From Lactifluus volemus (taxonomy: Eukaryota; Basidiomycota; Agaricomycetes; Russulales; Russulaceae): a stretch of DNA of 64,000 bases. Shown piece by piece: positions 45,754-57,491 of this stretch; position 1 is the stretch's first letter; the number at the start of each line of letters is the position of its first letter. Location: assembly GCA_022376515.1 (NCBI GenBank), contig WTXI01000117.1:48158-112157 (forward strand), in the 5' to 3' direction. Made by a program: the position numbers and the translations under genes. The notes below the pieces were generated by a model. It ran no database searches, was not told where the DNA came from, and saw nothing but the letters and a program-made list of their open reading frames with translations.

Positions 45754-47356
45754 TCACCAGTTGGGATGGGCAGGTGGAAACGTCTCCGGATTTGCGTTCC
45801 AAAAAATCCTGACAGGGCAACCCGCCTGTTGTCGTGCAGCAACGAATGGGCTGAAGGTGGAAAGTAACTCCTCCCATGCATCGTTGCTAATAAGCGCCGA
45901 TGCCCGGTCCAAAGGACGCAGCTCTATTTCTTCCAGTGCGGGCAGAAAACGAAAGGGTGGCTCTCCACCGTTTTTCATGAAAAACTGTGCAACATCGAGT
46001 AAATCACCTGATTGCATCTTGACTATTTTCACATTCTGCAATTGCTGGAAGAAATCAAGCCAGTAGGAAGCATCCACAACGGGCCATGAATCGCAATTTA
46101 GATGAATATCTGGATAACTGCATTGAAAGAGGACGTGCTCTATTGTGCTGAGTTTCGTGCAGAGCATGGCAGGAGCACCCCCAGGGTCTCGCAACCAATG
46201 GCAAACGTCCTGAACAACTATCTTGCGAGACACATGATCAAGGGAGTGGGAATCCATGCAAGTAATCCGAGGACCTATGGTCGTTCTCATGACATGAACG
46301 GAGAGAAATGATCCTTCTACATCGCGGATGAACCTGGACAGGTACGGAATACGGAGCGAGCAGCCCTGGCCGTAAACACTGATATCGAAAGTCTGCAGGG
46401 ATGGGGCGGCCAACCCAGCCACCACAGCCTCAAGATATCGTTTGTGACCTTTACAGTAAAAATATTTCAACCTCGAGAGGTGAACAACATCTTCAGGAAT
46501 TGTGCGGGGTTCTGGGCAAAATATCGATAAATACATGTCAAGGCGATGCAGGCAAGGCATGCCCTGCAGAATAGTGAGAAGTGACGCGGCTTGAAATGGG
46601 CGGTCAACTTCCAATTTGAGGTAAGCTAGACCCGGTGTAGACGGCAATGAGGATAGGGAGGCGAGGGAAACGCATCTCAAGTGAAGATGTCGCAGACTTG
46701 GGATGGATCCCCCAAATATTGTGGTAGGAATATTGAATTCCGAGTACGAGGATAGCTCTAGGATCTGTAGCGCAGGAAACGGGCGGCTCATTTCCCTGCG
46801 GACTCCGTCCAACATTAGATCTGACCCATCCAGAACGATCTTATTCACGTGATCGGAATATCGGCGGAGTGCAGCAACCGCGCGATTTTTTCTCTCCCGC
46901 TTCTCGAGTGGCGTGGGTGAGTAGATGACAATCGGCAAGGGTGGAAGACGAGTCAACAAGGTCAGGTTTTGGTTCGAGTGGCACAAATTGAAGAAAAGCT
47001 TTGCTTGTAAACGGAAGGGCGACGAGAGGACGGTGCATCGCCACTTTCGGCACACATGTGCGAGTTTTAACCATCCACATTTGCTATTCCAAGTCAGATC
47101 CGAGTAAAGGTAAAAGCAATGCTGTTCAAGGTCTTGTCGATAAGAATCAAAAACTTCCAATAGGGCGTCTTCGGGGAGTATATCTATTGTTGTGCTAGGC
47201 GAACGATCGTTTCCTGGAAAGTGTCTGAATCGCCTTTGTAGTGAAAAAAATTAGTTTGGAGGGTAGACAATGATATTACTAGTACGCATACCATTGGCCG
47301 AGGAGAGCGACCTGGAGGAGGGCACTGATTGTAGCGCGAACGAGCTTCAAGATCAT
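45754..47356 (-). CDS. F-box protein, array member 2 (type B)
   Basis: Same architecture as member 1. Exon 1 47356-47292, exon 2 47233-45754, 514 residues. F-box IDILPEDALLEVFDSYRQ then WLKLAHVCRKWRCTVLSS. LRR-like strands include LQILELSSYSEF, LRHLHLRCVS and LEEIELRPLD. The tail ends ANPETFPPAHPNW. Type B genes differ from type A by a shorter loop after TLFGG-type strands and by the segment MSRPFPALQ. Closest relative is member 4. Start codon chosen at the conserved first ATG of the hydrophobic exon 1 (MILKLVRATISALLQ). Confidence 0.88.
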
Positions 47357-47666
47357 GGCAGAGGTGCAAAGATAGGAGTGTTGATTATACCATGTTTCTC
47401 GCCGATGGCTCCACGCTGCTTGTTCAAAGCGGTCCGGGCCGTCTGGACCGTGACGAAACGGGCCACTTGAGGGTTTTCTGACGTGGCGCTGCCATTGCAT
47501 GCCACAGTATCGAGGCCATTTGATTTATTCGTGCATAGATCGACACCCAAAATGCAAGTATTAATCTATTCTGACATCATCCATTGTTATCCACCGCCAC
47601 CAATTTGTGCTTTTGGGGTCATCCGGACTCCGGAATACGTTGCAAGGCGCACACTTGCTTGTTGTG

Positions 47667-49286
47667 TCACCACTGGCAGGTGACATAGGCAGGTGGAAAC
47701 GTCTCCGGATCTGCGTTCCAAGAAATCCTGACAGGACATCCCGCGTGTTGTCGCGCAGCAACGAATGAACTGAAAATGGACAGTACTTCCTCCCATGTGT
47801 CGTTGCATGCCCGATCCAGAGGATGCAGCTCTATTTCTATTTCTTCCAGTGAGGGTAGAAAATGAAGGGGCGACTCTCCACCTTCCTGCACAAAAACCTG
47901 TGCGACATCGTGTAAAAAATCTGAATGCATCTTGAGTATCTTCACACTCCGCAATTGTTGAAAGAATCCAAGCCAGGGGGAGGTAGCATCTGCAGAGGGC
48001 CTTGATTTGAGGTTTGAATGAAGTTGTGGATAAACGTGTTGAAATAATACTTGCTCGGCGGTGCTGAGTTTCGCGCAGAGCAGAGCAGGACCATCCTGTA
48101 CTGTCCTAACAAGTATTTCGCGAATTATGTGATCAGGGGAGTGGGAATCTTCGCATATAATCCAAGGATTACCTGTTGTCGGGATCAGCACATGAACGGA
48201 GAGAAACGATCCTTCTATATTGCTGATGAACCTGGATAGGTGAGGAACAGGCTCCGAGAAGTAGGAATTGCGAAGGTCGATTCGGAAATACTGCAGGAAT
48301 GGGGCGGCCAAACCGGCCACAAGATCCTCAAGATATCGTTTGTGACCATCATATGAAAGATATGTCAACCTCGAGAGGTGAAAGATGGCTGCAGGCCTCG
48401 TGGGAAGGAGTAGTGGGCAAAATGATAAAGATATCTGAAGGTGACGCAGGCAAGGCATGCCCTGCAGAAGGGTGCGAAGCGACGCCGGCGGCGGTGGACA
48501 GCCAAGGTTCAATCTGAGGTAAATGAGACCTGGTGTAGATGGTAATGAGGATAGACAAGCCACGTGGGAAACGTATCTCAAGTCAAGATGTCGCAGACTC
48601 GGGACGGATCCCCCAAATAACTTGAGTGTGGCAGGAATAATGAATATCCGGTGCGAGGAATCGAACAGTTCTAGGCTCTCTAGTGCAGGAAACGGGCCAC
48701 TCATCGCCCTGCGGACATTGTCCAACATTAAATCTGAGCAGTCTAACACGATCTTGCACACACGATCGGAATATTGGAGTGCGGCAACCGCGCGTTTCCG
48801 TTTCTTCAGCTCCTCATGCTGCCAGTGGAGCAGCATGGGAGAGTAGATAACAATTGGCAAGGGTGGAAGACGGGTCAAAATGGATACATTTCTGTTCGAG
48901 TCATGGTCCCAGCGCATAGAGAAGACAAGCTTCGGTTGTAAACTTGAACGGAAGGACGACGAGAGGACGATGGATCGCCATTTTCGACACACATGGGCGA
49001 GTTTTAACCACCCGTGTTTGCCGTTCCAAGTCAGCTCCGAGTCATAGTAAAAGTAGCGCTGCTCAAGGCCTTGTCGATACGACTCAAATACTTCCAACAG
49101 GACGTCTTCGGGGAGTATATCTATTGTTGTGCTGGGCGAACGATCGTTTCCTGGAAAGCGTCTGAATCGCCTTTGCGTGAAAAAAAAAAGTTCAGAGAGT
49201 AGAGAATGATATTACCAGTACACATACCATTGGCCGAGGAGAGCGATCCGGAGGAGTGCACTGATTGTAGCGCGGATGAGCTTCAT
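47667..49286 (-). CDS. F-box protein, array member 3 (type A)
   Basis: Exon 1 49286-49228 and exon 2 49170-47667, 520 residues. F-box IDILPEDVLLEVFESYRQ then WLKLAHVCRKWRSIVLSS. Over the main exon it matches member 1 almost residue for residue, apart from a short insertion (SSFRSSLQPK against SSFRLQAK) and scattered changes in the LRR strands (LSSLPSTPGLIYLRLNLGCP). Exon 1 begins MKLIRATISALLRIALLGQ and lacks the first two residues of member 1. No disruption seen. Confidence 0.88.
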
Positions 49287-49586
49287 GAGCGAAGACAGGA
49301 GCGTTCACGGAATGTTCCGAGGCCCCTGTTTCTCGCCGGTTGCTGCAACCCCTGGTTGTTCAAAGCGGCCGCAGAGACGGAACAGGTCACTTGATGGCGT
49401 GGCACTGCCATTACATGTCACAGTATCGAGGCCATTCGTTTTATTCAGGCATAGATCTACATCGAAAATGCGAGTATTCATCTAGTATTCTGACATCATC
49501 CATCACTGTTATCTACCCGGTGCTTTCGAGGTCATCGTCCGAGTTGCCGCGTCGACTCCGGACAAGGCGCACGTTTGTTTTTTGTG

Positions 49587-51188
49587 TCACCGCTGGCAGG
49601 TGAGATAGGGAGGTGGAAACGTCGCCGGACTTGCGTTCCAAAGAATCCTGACAGGGCAACCCGCCTGTTGTCGTGCAGCAAGGAATGGACTGAAGGTGGA
49701 AAGTAACTCCTCCCATGCATCGTTGCTAATAAGCGCCGATTCCCGGTCCAAAGGACGCAGCTCTATTTCTTCCAGTGAGGGCAGAAAACGAAAGGGCGGC
49801 TCTCCACCGTTTTTCACGAAAAACTGTGCAACCTCGTATAAAAAACTTGATTGCATCTTGACTATTTTCACATTCTGCAATTGGTGGAAGAAATCAAGCC
49901 AGTAGGTAGCATTCACAACGAGCCATGAATCGCGATTTGAATGAGTGGCTGGATACTTGCATTGAAAGAGGATTTGCTCTACAGTGCTGAGTTTCGTGCA
50001 GAGCGTGGCAGTACCACTCTGTACTTGCCAATCCTGAACAACTATCTTGCGATAGATGTGATCAAGGGAGTGGGAATCCTTGCAAATAATCAGAGGGCAC
50101 GTAATCATGATCTTCACTTTAACGGAGAAAAATGATCCTTCTACATCGCGGATGAACCTGGACAGGTACGGGACAGGGAGCGAGCATCTCTGGCTGGAAA
50201 TACTGATATGGAAAGTCTGCAGGGATGGGGTAGCCAAGCCAGCCACAACAGCCTCAAGATATCGTTTGTGACCTCTACAGGAAAAATGTTTCAACCTCGA
50301 GAGGTGAACAACGTCTTCGGGCATTGTGAGGGGTTCTGGGCAATGTTTAGGTAAGCACATGTCAAGGTGATGCAGGCAAGGCATGCCCTGCAGAAGGGTG
50401 AGAAGTGACGAGGCCTGCAATGGGCGGCCAACTTCCAATTTGAGGTAAGCTAGACCCGGTGTGGAAGGTAATGTGGATAGGGAGGCAAGGGAAACGCATG
50501 TCAAGTGAAGATGTCGCAGACTCGGGACGGATCCCCCAAATAATGTGGTAGGAATATTGAATTCCGAGTACGAGGATAGCTCTAGGACCTTTAGTGCAGG
50601 AAACGGGCGGCTCATTTCCCTGCGGACTCCGTCCAACATTAGATCTGACCCATCTAGAACGATCTTATACACACGATCGGAATAACGGCGGAGTGCGGCA
50701 ACCGCGCGTTGCTGTTTCTTCCGCTTCTCGAGTGGTATGGGTGAGTAGATGACAATCGGCAAGGGTGGAAGACGGGTCAACAAGGTCAGCTTTTGGTCCG
50801 AGCACCAGGACAAAGAGATGAGAAGATTTGCTTGTAAATGGAAGGGTGACGAGATGACGATGGACCGCCATTTTCGGCATACATGTGCGAGTTTTAACCA
50901 TCCATGTTTGCCATTCCAAGTCACCTCCGACTTTGAGAAAACGCCGTTCCTTCCAGAGTCAAAGAATTGTCGGTACGAATCAAATACTTCCAATAGGATG
51001 TCTTCGGGGAGTATATCTATTGTTGTGCTACTAGCACAACAAGTAGGCGAATGATCGTTGCCCGGTGAGTCTCTGAATCGCCTTTGCAGTGAAAAAAAAA
51101 GTTTAGGGAGTAGAAAATGATATTACAAGTACACATACCATTGGCCGAGGAGAGCGAGGAGGGCACTGACTACAACGCGAGTGATCAT
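49587..51188 (-). CDS. F-box protein, array member 4 (type B)
   Basis: Exon 1 51188-51139 and exon 2 51081-49587, 514 residues. F-box IDILPEDILLEVFDSYRQ followed by a diverged stretch FFDSGRNGVFSKSEVTWNG in place of the LEQ-YFYYDSELTWNG segment of the others. Then WLKLAHVCRKWRSIVISS and LRR-like strands as in member 2. A 15-bp in-frame insertion near 51025-51045 adds residues before SSTTIDILP and creates a small palindrome. Exon 1 is the shortest of the four (MITRVVVSALLALLGQW). Confidence 0.88.
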
Positions 51189-52960
51189 GGTAGCGTTGGT
51201 TATACCACGAGGCCCCTGTTTCTCTCCGGGCCGGGTTCAAGTTGCTGCTTTTCAACCAAAGGTGGAAGAGCATAAAACCCATCAGATGAACATGACCTAG
51301 GTGCAACCGAACTGCCAAGTAAGTTTGTAACGTGCGGTTATGGCTGCATCTAATCGTCCGATCGCGAGTCTGACTCGGAGTCACACACATGCCTTGAGCC
51401 TTATCGCCCCCAACTTAAAAGCCCAAACTCAAGCTCTCATAACTCAGGCTCGTACGTTGGTGGATAGGCTACTCGGCCGTTCGAACTTTTTGGTGAAAGG
51501 CATGCTTAGCTGTCGCTGGCACAATTCACGCAGTGATCATGGGACTTGAAGCTTGAAGTGCGCACCTCCCTATTACTAGTTTTTCGTAAAGGTAAGCTCA
51601 TCCTCATCACTGAACAACATCACCCCGACACTAGTTAATATAATTTACAAGTACAGTCAAACACAAGCCGCGAAAGCGGTCTCAATGGGTTTGCTACGCC
51701 CTGGCTCGCATAGATGAGTTGTCGTGGTGATGAATGCCATGATTACCGGAAGTTGGGAAGCTGCGTGCCGCCTACCCTTATAATAATGCACAAATCCTAC
51801 GTCTTTGGCTGCTCATGAGGAGCCATGTACGTCCCATCGCCAATTCTAGCTACGGGGTATCCCTCTGATAGTCGGAAGGCTTCTAGCAGCCTTGGTACCT
51901 CTCGGCCACACATGCCTGGAATAGAGACACAAGGTATGAAACAAATACTCAGATGGAACTCTATACTGCGTGTCATGTTGAGAGGCAATCTACATTCCCG
52001 CCATCGATTATGCCAATGACTTCACTATCTCTCAAGAGCCCCGGACATCTTGACAAAGAAATGGACAATATCAGCGTCTCGGGAACACGGGTGTCCCATG
52101 TGTTCCTACCCGTATGTATGTGATTAACTTGAAATTCAGCATGACAATATGCTCTATTGTTTCACTGCTATCCCAACCATTCCCCTTGTGTGTAAATTTA
52201 CGCAACAACTATTGGCCACTGGTTACGTCAAATATCTCAAACCAGCAAATGACTTTGTTGCTCCTACTAAAACAGGACGGGAGGGCGCTGGGCATCATTT
52301 CACACCATCGTTTACCCATTTTCCCTTATGTTGACGCAAAATGACGGATGGTTCCAGTGTTGTACGCTTGTCCCTTCCACTGCCACGGATGCATTTTCAA
52401 ACACTGTTTCGGAATGCCCCGCACTGGCATCACCCAAAAGGACGTTCAGGCCTGAGGCTGTCAGACATATAAATCAGCCGATTGCGATAGACAATGAAAA
52501 CGACACATTTTTAACGGAGTTAGTTCTTGAGAATAATAGAGTGTGTGAGATTTGAGATGGGACTGAATTAGAATCATCGATGCCCGTGATGACTATCATA
52601 TAATTTTATGATAGTCAATGAGCTTGTGTTGCACAACGCTCAGTTTCGGGTCTTCAGTTGGATTTCTTGCCTGCCTGCCGTTCAGCCTCTGTCTGTACCT
52701 TTCAGCGTGTATACACCATGTGCTTAACAACTGGTTCAGCTTGGTTCAGCTGAGTTTTGCAACTACTCTCCGTGCCATGAGAAGAGCCGAGACCAGTGTC
52801 TGGCGACGCGACACCCATTTACTTGTAACTCCGGCATAGTACACTGACGCACCGAATTTGGGCAACCAACACGGATATCGCCTACACCGAGTTGGGTGGA
52901 CCATACATGTGCTAAGGATGAAGTCTACGCCGAAAGTAAGAAGGGGGCCTAGAATGAACC
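51189..52960. other. intergenic; one small hairpin
   Basis: No gene supported. A stem of 11 bp (TGACTATCATA against TATGATAGTCA) lies near 52588-52618. Short open frames (51340-51549, 52114-52344, 52328-52555, 52618-52839) have no recognisable content. Confidence 0.4.
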
Positions 52961-52970
52961 ATCTATAGGG

Positions 52971-53170
52971 GCCGTCGAGAGTTGTATCCGCAACCTGGCG
53001 GATACAAATCTCGACGGCTGCCTGACGGACTCAGGCAGGCAAGCATGAGACCAAGGACGATGGACCATGCCCCTAGGGACTTCGGGTAAAAGTCCTCAGG
53101 GGCATGATCCACCCACCTGAGTCCGCCTGTCGAAGTTTGTAAGTGGAAAGATGGAGTTCTTCTTTCCACC
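52971..53170. repeat. three stacked hairpins
   Basis: Hairpin 1: 52971-52991 pairs with 52998-53018 (GCCGTCGAGA ... TCTCGACGGC), one mismatch, loop about 6 nt. Hairpin 2: an outer stem CGGACTCAGG (near 53025) with CCTGAGTCCG (near 53116) encloses an inner stem ATGCCCCTAGGGACTT with AAGTCCTCAGGGGCAT (about 53067-53106). Hairpin 3: GTGGAAAGA (near 53144) with TCTTTCCAC (near 53160). The series fills 200 bp with almost no unpaired sequence between stems. Could be a structured RNA, a foldback element or a composite of insertions. Confidence 0.75.
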
Positions 53171-54688
53171 TGGTCAGGGAAATTTGATGATCAATTCATC
53201 TAGCCAGTTTACACAACGGCTGTCAAATAACCATGATTAGCGTCGACGAACACGTACGCATCACCGCACCACGCCACGTGCGAGCCAGACACGTGACGAG
53301 CTTTTGATGGAACCCAAGTGCCGGCCGGCGACATGAGGAACTGTCAGTAGTTTCCTAAATCAGCCAACTTCACCCGCCCATCCAAGCGTGTACGAGAAGT
53401 GTACTGTATCTGTCTCCAAGGCCCACGCAAGTTACCGCTTAACATGCGCGCGCATCTCTCTTGAAACCGGAGCAGCGCGCGGTTGATGAAAGTCGATTGA
53501 GTTTAAATTCTTCAGGCTCAGCTCTGCAAGCGGGCGTAAAGACTCGCAACAAAATTGTCGGGTTAGATGGACTGACAGCCGGGTCGCCGCGGCGCAGGGG
53601 TAAACTGTGCCTGGTGAGGTGAACGCGCCCAATCATGGAACTCAAAAAATAGTTTTAAGTTTCATCGGGCTTTCCATGACCGGGAAAGCACGGCTGCGCT
53701 GCGCCCCCCGAAAAAGCCCCCGGGGATTGAACATGGGGCGCAAAAGACCATCTTCCCGACTTTGGTGTGCAAAGTTTGGTGAAAGAAGTCAGGAGTGGGC
53801 GCGACCCGTCAACTAGTTTGGGCGTGTATGGGCGATGCTGCTTCTCCTAGTCGCCTGTGCATACTGGCAATATAGGGATTAGCACGGAACGTTATGAAGA
53901 AGCGGCCCGACTGCCTTTCTGGAATTTCCACATATCAGGTCAATTCCGTTGGCTCCGTAACGTGATGTTAACGAAAGTTACCGACTCGGTTTTCTCACAC
54001 AGTCGGTTCATTTCCGTGCATTTGTCAGAGGGAGATGTTTTGGCCGACGATGTTAAGCCCGATGATAACGGGCGCTTATTGGATCGGGCTTGCCTCGAGG
54101 CTACCAGTGATTTAAGGGGCCCTTTGAGGTTCGAGCGGCCGGCGGACTCGAGGAGATTTGGGACGGGATAGTAGTTGCTGGTGTGGCCACGACGTTCGAG
54201 ACCGAAAACTGGTCCCATGGGTCCCCCTGATCCTGAAAGGGGAGTTCCGCTGCCAGTGAATAGCAGAAGCCCTGGTTAGCACTATTAGGTCACGGTACCG
54301 AGTGATTAAATTTGACGTCAGCCAGAGCCAAGGAGACTTTTAACCAAGTCGAGCAAGATCACTGAGGGTGTGGTGCCAACTTGTAGAGAGAGACGACAAA
54401 GTGAGAGATTGGAGAGAGTGCGTCATGGACGGGGAGAAGGAAATAGTTAACTTAGGAGTGATCGAACGGGAAACCGAGAGACGGATCTTGATCTAGGGTC
54501 TTTCCCCCGACCGCCTAACTGTCATCAATTCCCCGAACGACCAAACTATTTAAATCATCCTATTAAATCCCCACGCCTTACTCTGGTCCCATCTACCCGC
54601 TTTCTTTCACTCCATACCGCCTCTTCTTCGTCCTCCCACTGGCTTTCCGCCACAGTCACCGTATATTTATTCCCCCTAACGACTACCG
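53171..54688. other. intergenic and HMG gene 5' region
   Basis: No gene was recognised in 53171-54300. The last 200 bases before 54689 are C/T-rich (CCGCCTCTTCTTCGTCCTCC) as in many basidiomycete promoters/leaders. Confidence 0.45.
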
Positions 54689-56264
54689 ATGTCGCTCATG
54701 GAGGGTTTCGTCTCAGGTTGGGTACCCTCTTTCGGCGATGACGATGACGACGTAGATATTACCAACTTCTCATACCCGATCAAGGTGCCCCACGATTCTC
54801 ATTCGTCATCTCCTCCCCTCAGTCGCACATCCTCCAACGATTCCCAATCTCATCATATCCTCTCCTTTGATCCACCTCCCCCATCTCCCGACTCATCTGT
54901 CGACCATACCGATGGTTCTCAAATGGACCCATCATCTGCCACTTGTTCACTTTCCTCCTCGGACCGTCGCGCCATTCGCAACCGTCTGCGTGACCCTGAG
55001 TGGGTTCCCCGCCCTCGCAATGCTTTTATCATATTTCGCTGCGAATACTCGCGAAAACACGCGCGTGATCCGAGCGATTCCTCTGACCGATCTAGTCGTG
55101 GCGACAAGACCTTGTCGAAGCGTGCAGGAGAGGAGTGGCGTCGTCTATCTTCAGCGGAGCGCGAGCAGTACAAAGTTCTCGCCGAGCAAGAGAAGGTTGC
55201 GCATGCTCTCCAGAATCCGGACTATCGTTTCAAACCTGTCCGTCGTCCGCCAGTTGGCGTGACTCCCAACCCAGGACGCGCCCGTATCGGCAGTTGCCGA
55301 CGGAATGATCGTAGCGCTCAGGTTGCCTCGCTAATCATGAGAAGCGAACGTGGCGTCCCTTCGCACCCGCAACTTGATAATCCCGGGAATGAATCTCATC
55401 ATTCGGAACCCATCACCGCCCTGGCGCCACCTTCTACTGGGGTTGTGATGGGTAGACGTCGTTCTGCTTCGATGCCACAACCAGTTGCCGCGCAGAAAGC
55501 GGTCACTCTTCCCGCGAAACCCAGAACGCCAGGGCCGATCTCATACAACTCCAGTCCGGGTATCGACTTTGACATGGTCTCGAGTAGCTCAATGGACGAT
55601 TCGCCCCTTTACACGCCCGTCGTACCCACATCGCCAATCCCTCACACGCTTCCGTCTGGTTTTCCGATGGTACCACTTCCAGAGCATCCATCACCGCTGA
55701 ACGAAACCTTGGAGTCCAGTATGGACCTAGGCAGCAGTCAAGTACGTCCTCCTCCAACTTTTGTGTATCACCTCCATTACTTAGACGTCATTTGGTTAGA
55801 ATTCCTCAGCACCCCTCGGTACCACTTCGGGGGCTTACGCTTATACCGACCCAAGTCCTCATCTTCCCCAGCAGTTGTCGTTTGCTAACATCGACCTATA
55901 CCCCCCTCCGTTGGAGACGATGAATCCTTACATTGACTGGGCGTGCGTTGCTCCCACCGAGTCGTGCCCGCTCGTCGCGGGTACCACTGCAGCGCTGCCC
56001 AAGTCACACGATACCGGCGCGAACGGTTCCTTTGGTCCGTCGCCCCTCCATATACCCTTCGCTTCACAATCTACGACCTCGACCATTGACGAAATACCCG
56101 CCGCATACTGGGGCCCAAATTACACCGAAGCCGCGAACGTGCAGGCTATGTTCGGTGGTGCCCCGGGCCTTCCTTCGGTCATCCCGGAGGCCCTCCCGGC
56201 GGGATATGACTATGACGCGGCGGCCACACAGGCCGGCCTTGACGAATTCATCAACGCTCTGTGA
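54689..56264 (+). CDS. HMG-box transcription factor
   Basis: Exons 54689-55741 and 55800-56264 join in phase for 505 residues. An HMG box at about residues 106-186 starts VPRPRNAFIIFRCEY and continues TLSKRAGEEWRRLSSAEREQ then YKVLAEQEKVAHALQNPDYR. A Ser/Asp-rich insertion (about RDPSDSSDRSSRGDK) separates helix 1 from helix 2. This MATA-HMG/SOX-like form in basidiomycetes includes mating and pheromone-response regulators (Prf1- and Pcc1-like), so a role in development is plausible but unproved. The N-terminus is acidic (GDDDDDVDI) then Ser/Pro-rich; the C-terminal half is Pro/Ser-rich with no fold, as for activation regions. Basic KPVRRPP after the box could serve nuclear import. Confidence 0.9.
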
Positions 56265-57418
56265 CTCTTGAATGTTTGGCATTTTTTTTTTTTCAAGAAC
56301 GATCGTCTCCACCCAATCCTTCTTCGGTTACCTATTCACGTGGCGGCATTTTTTTTTCTTTTTGTTTTCTTTTGATTAGGTTTTTTGGTCTGTCGATTCT
56401 TTCGTTTGGGTTCCTCTCCCTTCATCCCCTCAGCTGTCACGTTCATTTGTTGTAGCATTAGTCAAAAGTTGTTGGCACCGCTTTCACTTCGACCCCCCTT
56501 GTTGTGCCAGCCCTGCATCATATTCTGTGTGTGTGTGTGTGTGTTTGTCTTTTTTTTTCGTTTGTACCTTATGAGCAATGGCAATATACCCCGTTCGTCG
56601 ACGCTCCTGTTTCAAAAACTTTTCGTAGAGAGAGAAGATATCTAACGTTGGCCCTGCCCTACACTACACCAGTGGATTGGGACGCCTCCTATACATTATT
56701 GATCCGTTCGGGTAACTCACTCCATTTTTGCCTCCCCCTCGGGGGACACGGAGGGTGTGTCAGCCCAAGATCTGGGTAAACACTGCCAACTTGTTCAGAT
56801 TCATTTTCTCCGTGAACTGGACGGAATGAGAATTGGTCGGGTCAAGCTTCGTTTGGTTATGTTTTTGTTGAGAAGTTTATTAGCTCTCCCCCTTCTTTTC
56901 TCGCTCTTGTACACCACCTAGGGGGATGATGAATCGCGAATGAATCGCTTGATGAGGTAGAGCAAGAGCAAGAGCGAGCGTGCGTGCGTGCATGTATACA
57001 GTGTGCACATGATCCTCAATGCAGAGAGGATTTCGTCCGAGTTCGCGACTCCATTCCCATCCATCCCCCCCTACGTCAGACTTTTGGAAGGCGCAAGGCG
57101 GATGGAGCACATGTTACATTTTTGTTTGCTTCGCTTTCGTCATGGTCATGGTCAGGGTCACCAGGTCTGCTCTTCCTATTTGAATCCACACCAAGTTTAG
57201 GTGTGTCGGAACGGACGGGCCAGGCGGAGTTCACAAATTTGGGGATGGTCTGACAACGATAACAACAAAGGATCCATCCGCAAATACAAATGCTGAAAAA
57301 AAAAGACAAAACTTTTTAGGCATTCCGCCGATGTGATATCACCTTGTGATGTTTTTTTTTTTCAGACATGGCCCAAGAAAGAAAGAAAAAATGCTGTCCA
57401 CTACTGTACGGTAAAATT
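56265..57418. other. intergenic; GT microsatellite
   Basis: Likely 3' untranslated region of the HMG gene at first, with T tracts at 56281-56293 and 56350-56362. A (GT)n tract lies at about 56526-56542. Nothing else supported. Confidence 0.5.
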
Positions 57419-57491
57419 GGTTCGACCCGGGTTCGAACCGGGGACCTTCTGTGTGTTAGACAGATGCGATAACCAACTACGCCATCGAACC
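57419..57491 (-). tRNA. tRNA-Val (AAC)
   Basis: 73-nt intronless cloverleaf on the minus strand. Acceptor GGTTCGA pairs with TCGAACC. The anticodon stem TCTGT/ACAGA encloses the loop CTAACAC, so the anticodon is AAC (valine, read as IAC). The T arm contains the B box GGTTCGAACC, and the D arm has GTAGTTGGTTA (A box region). A TTTT run follows directly on the 3' side of the minus strand, as expected for RNA polymerase III termination. Confidence 0.95.

Noticed and set aside
52588..52618. 11-bp hairpin as a transcription terminator
   Set aside because: No gene ends next to it, and bacterial-type terminators do not apply in this genome.
56526..56545. GT tract as a regulatory site
   Set aside because: Ordinary microsatellite with no gene-specific context.
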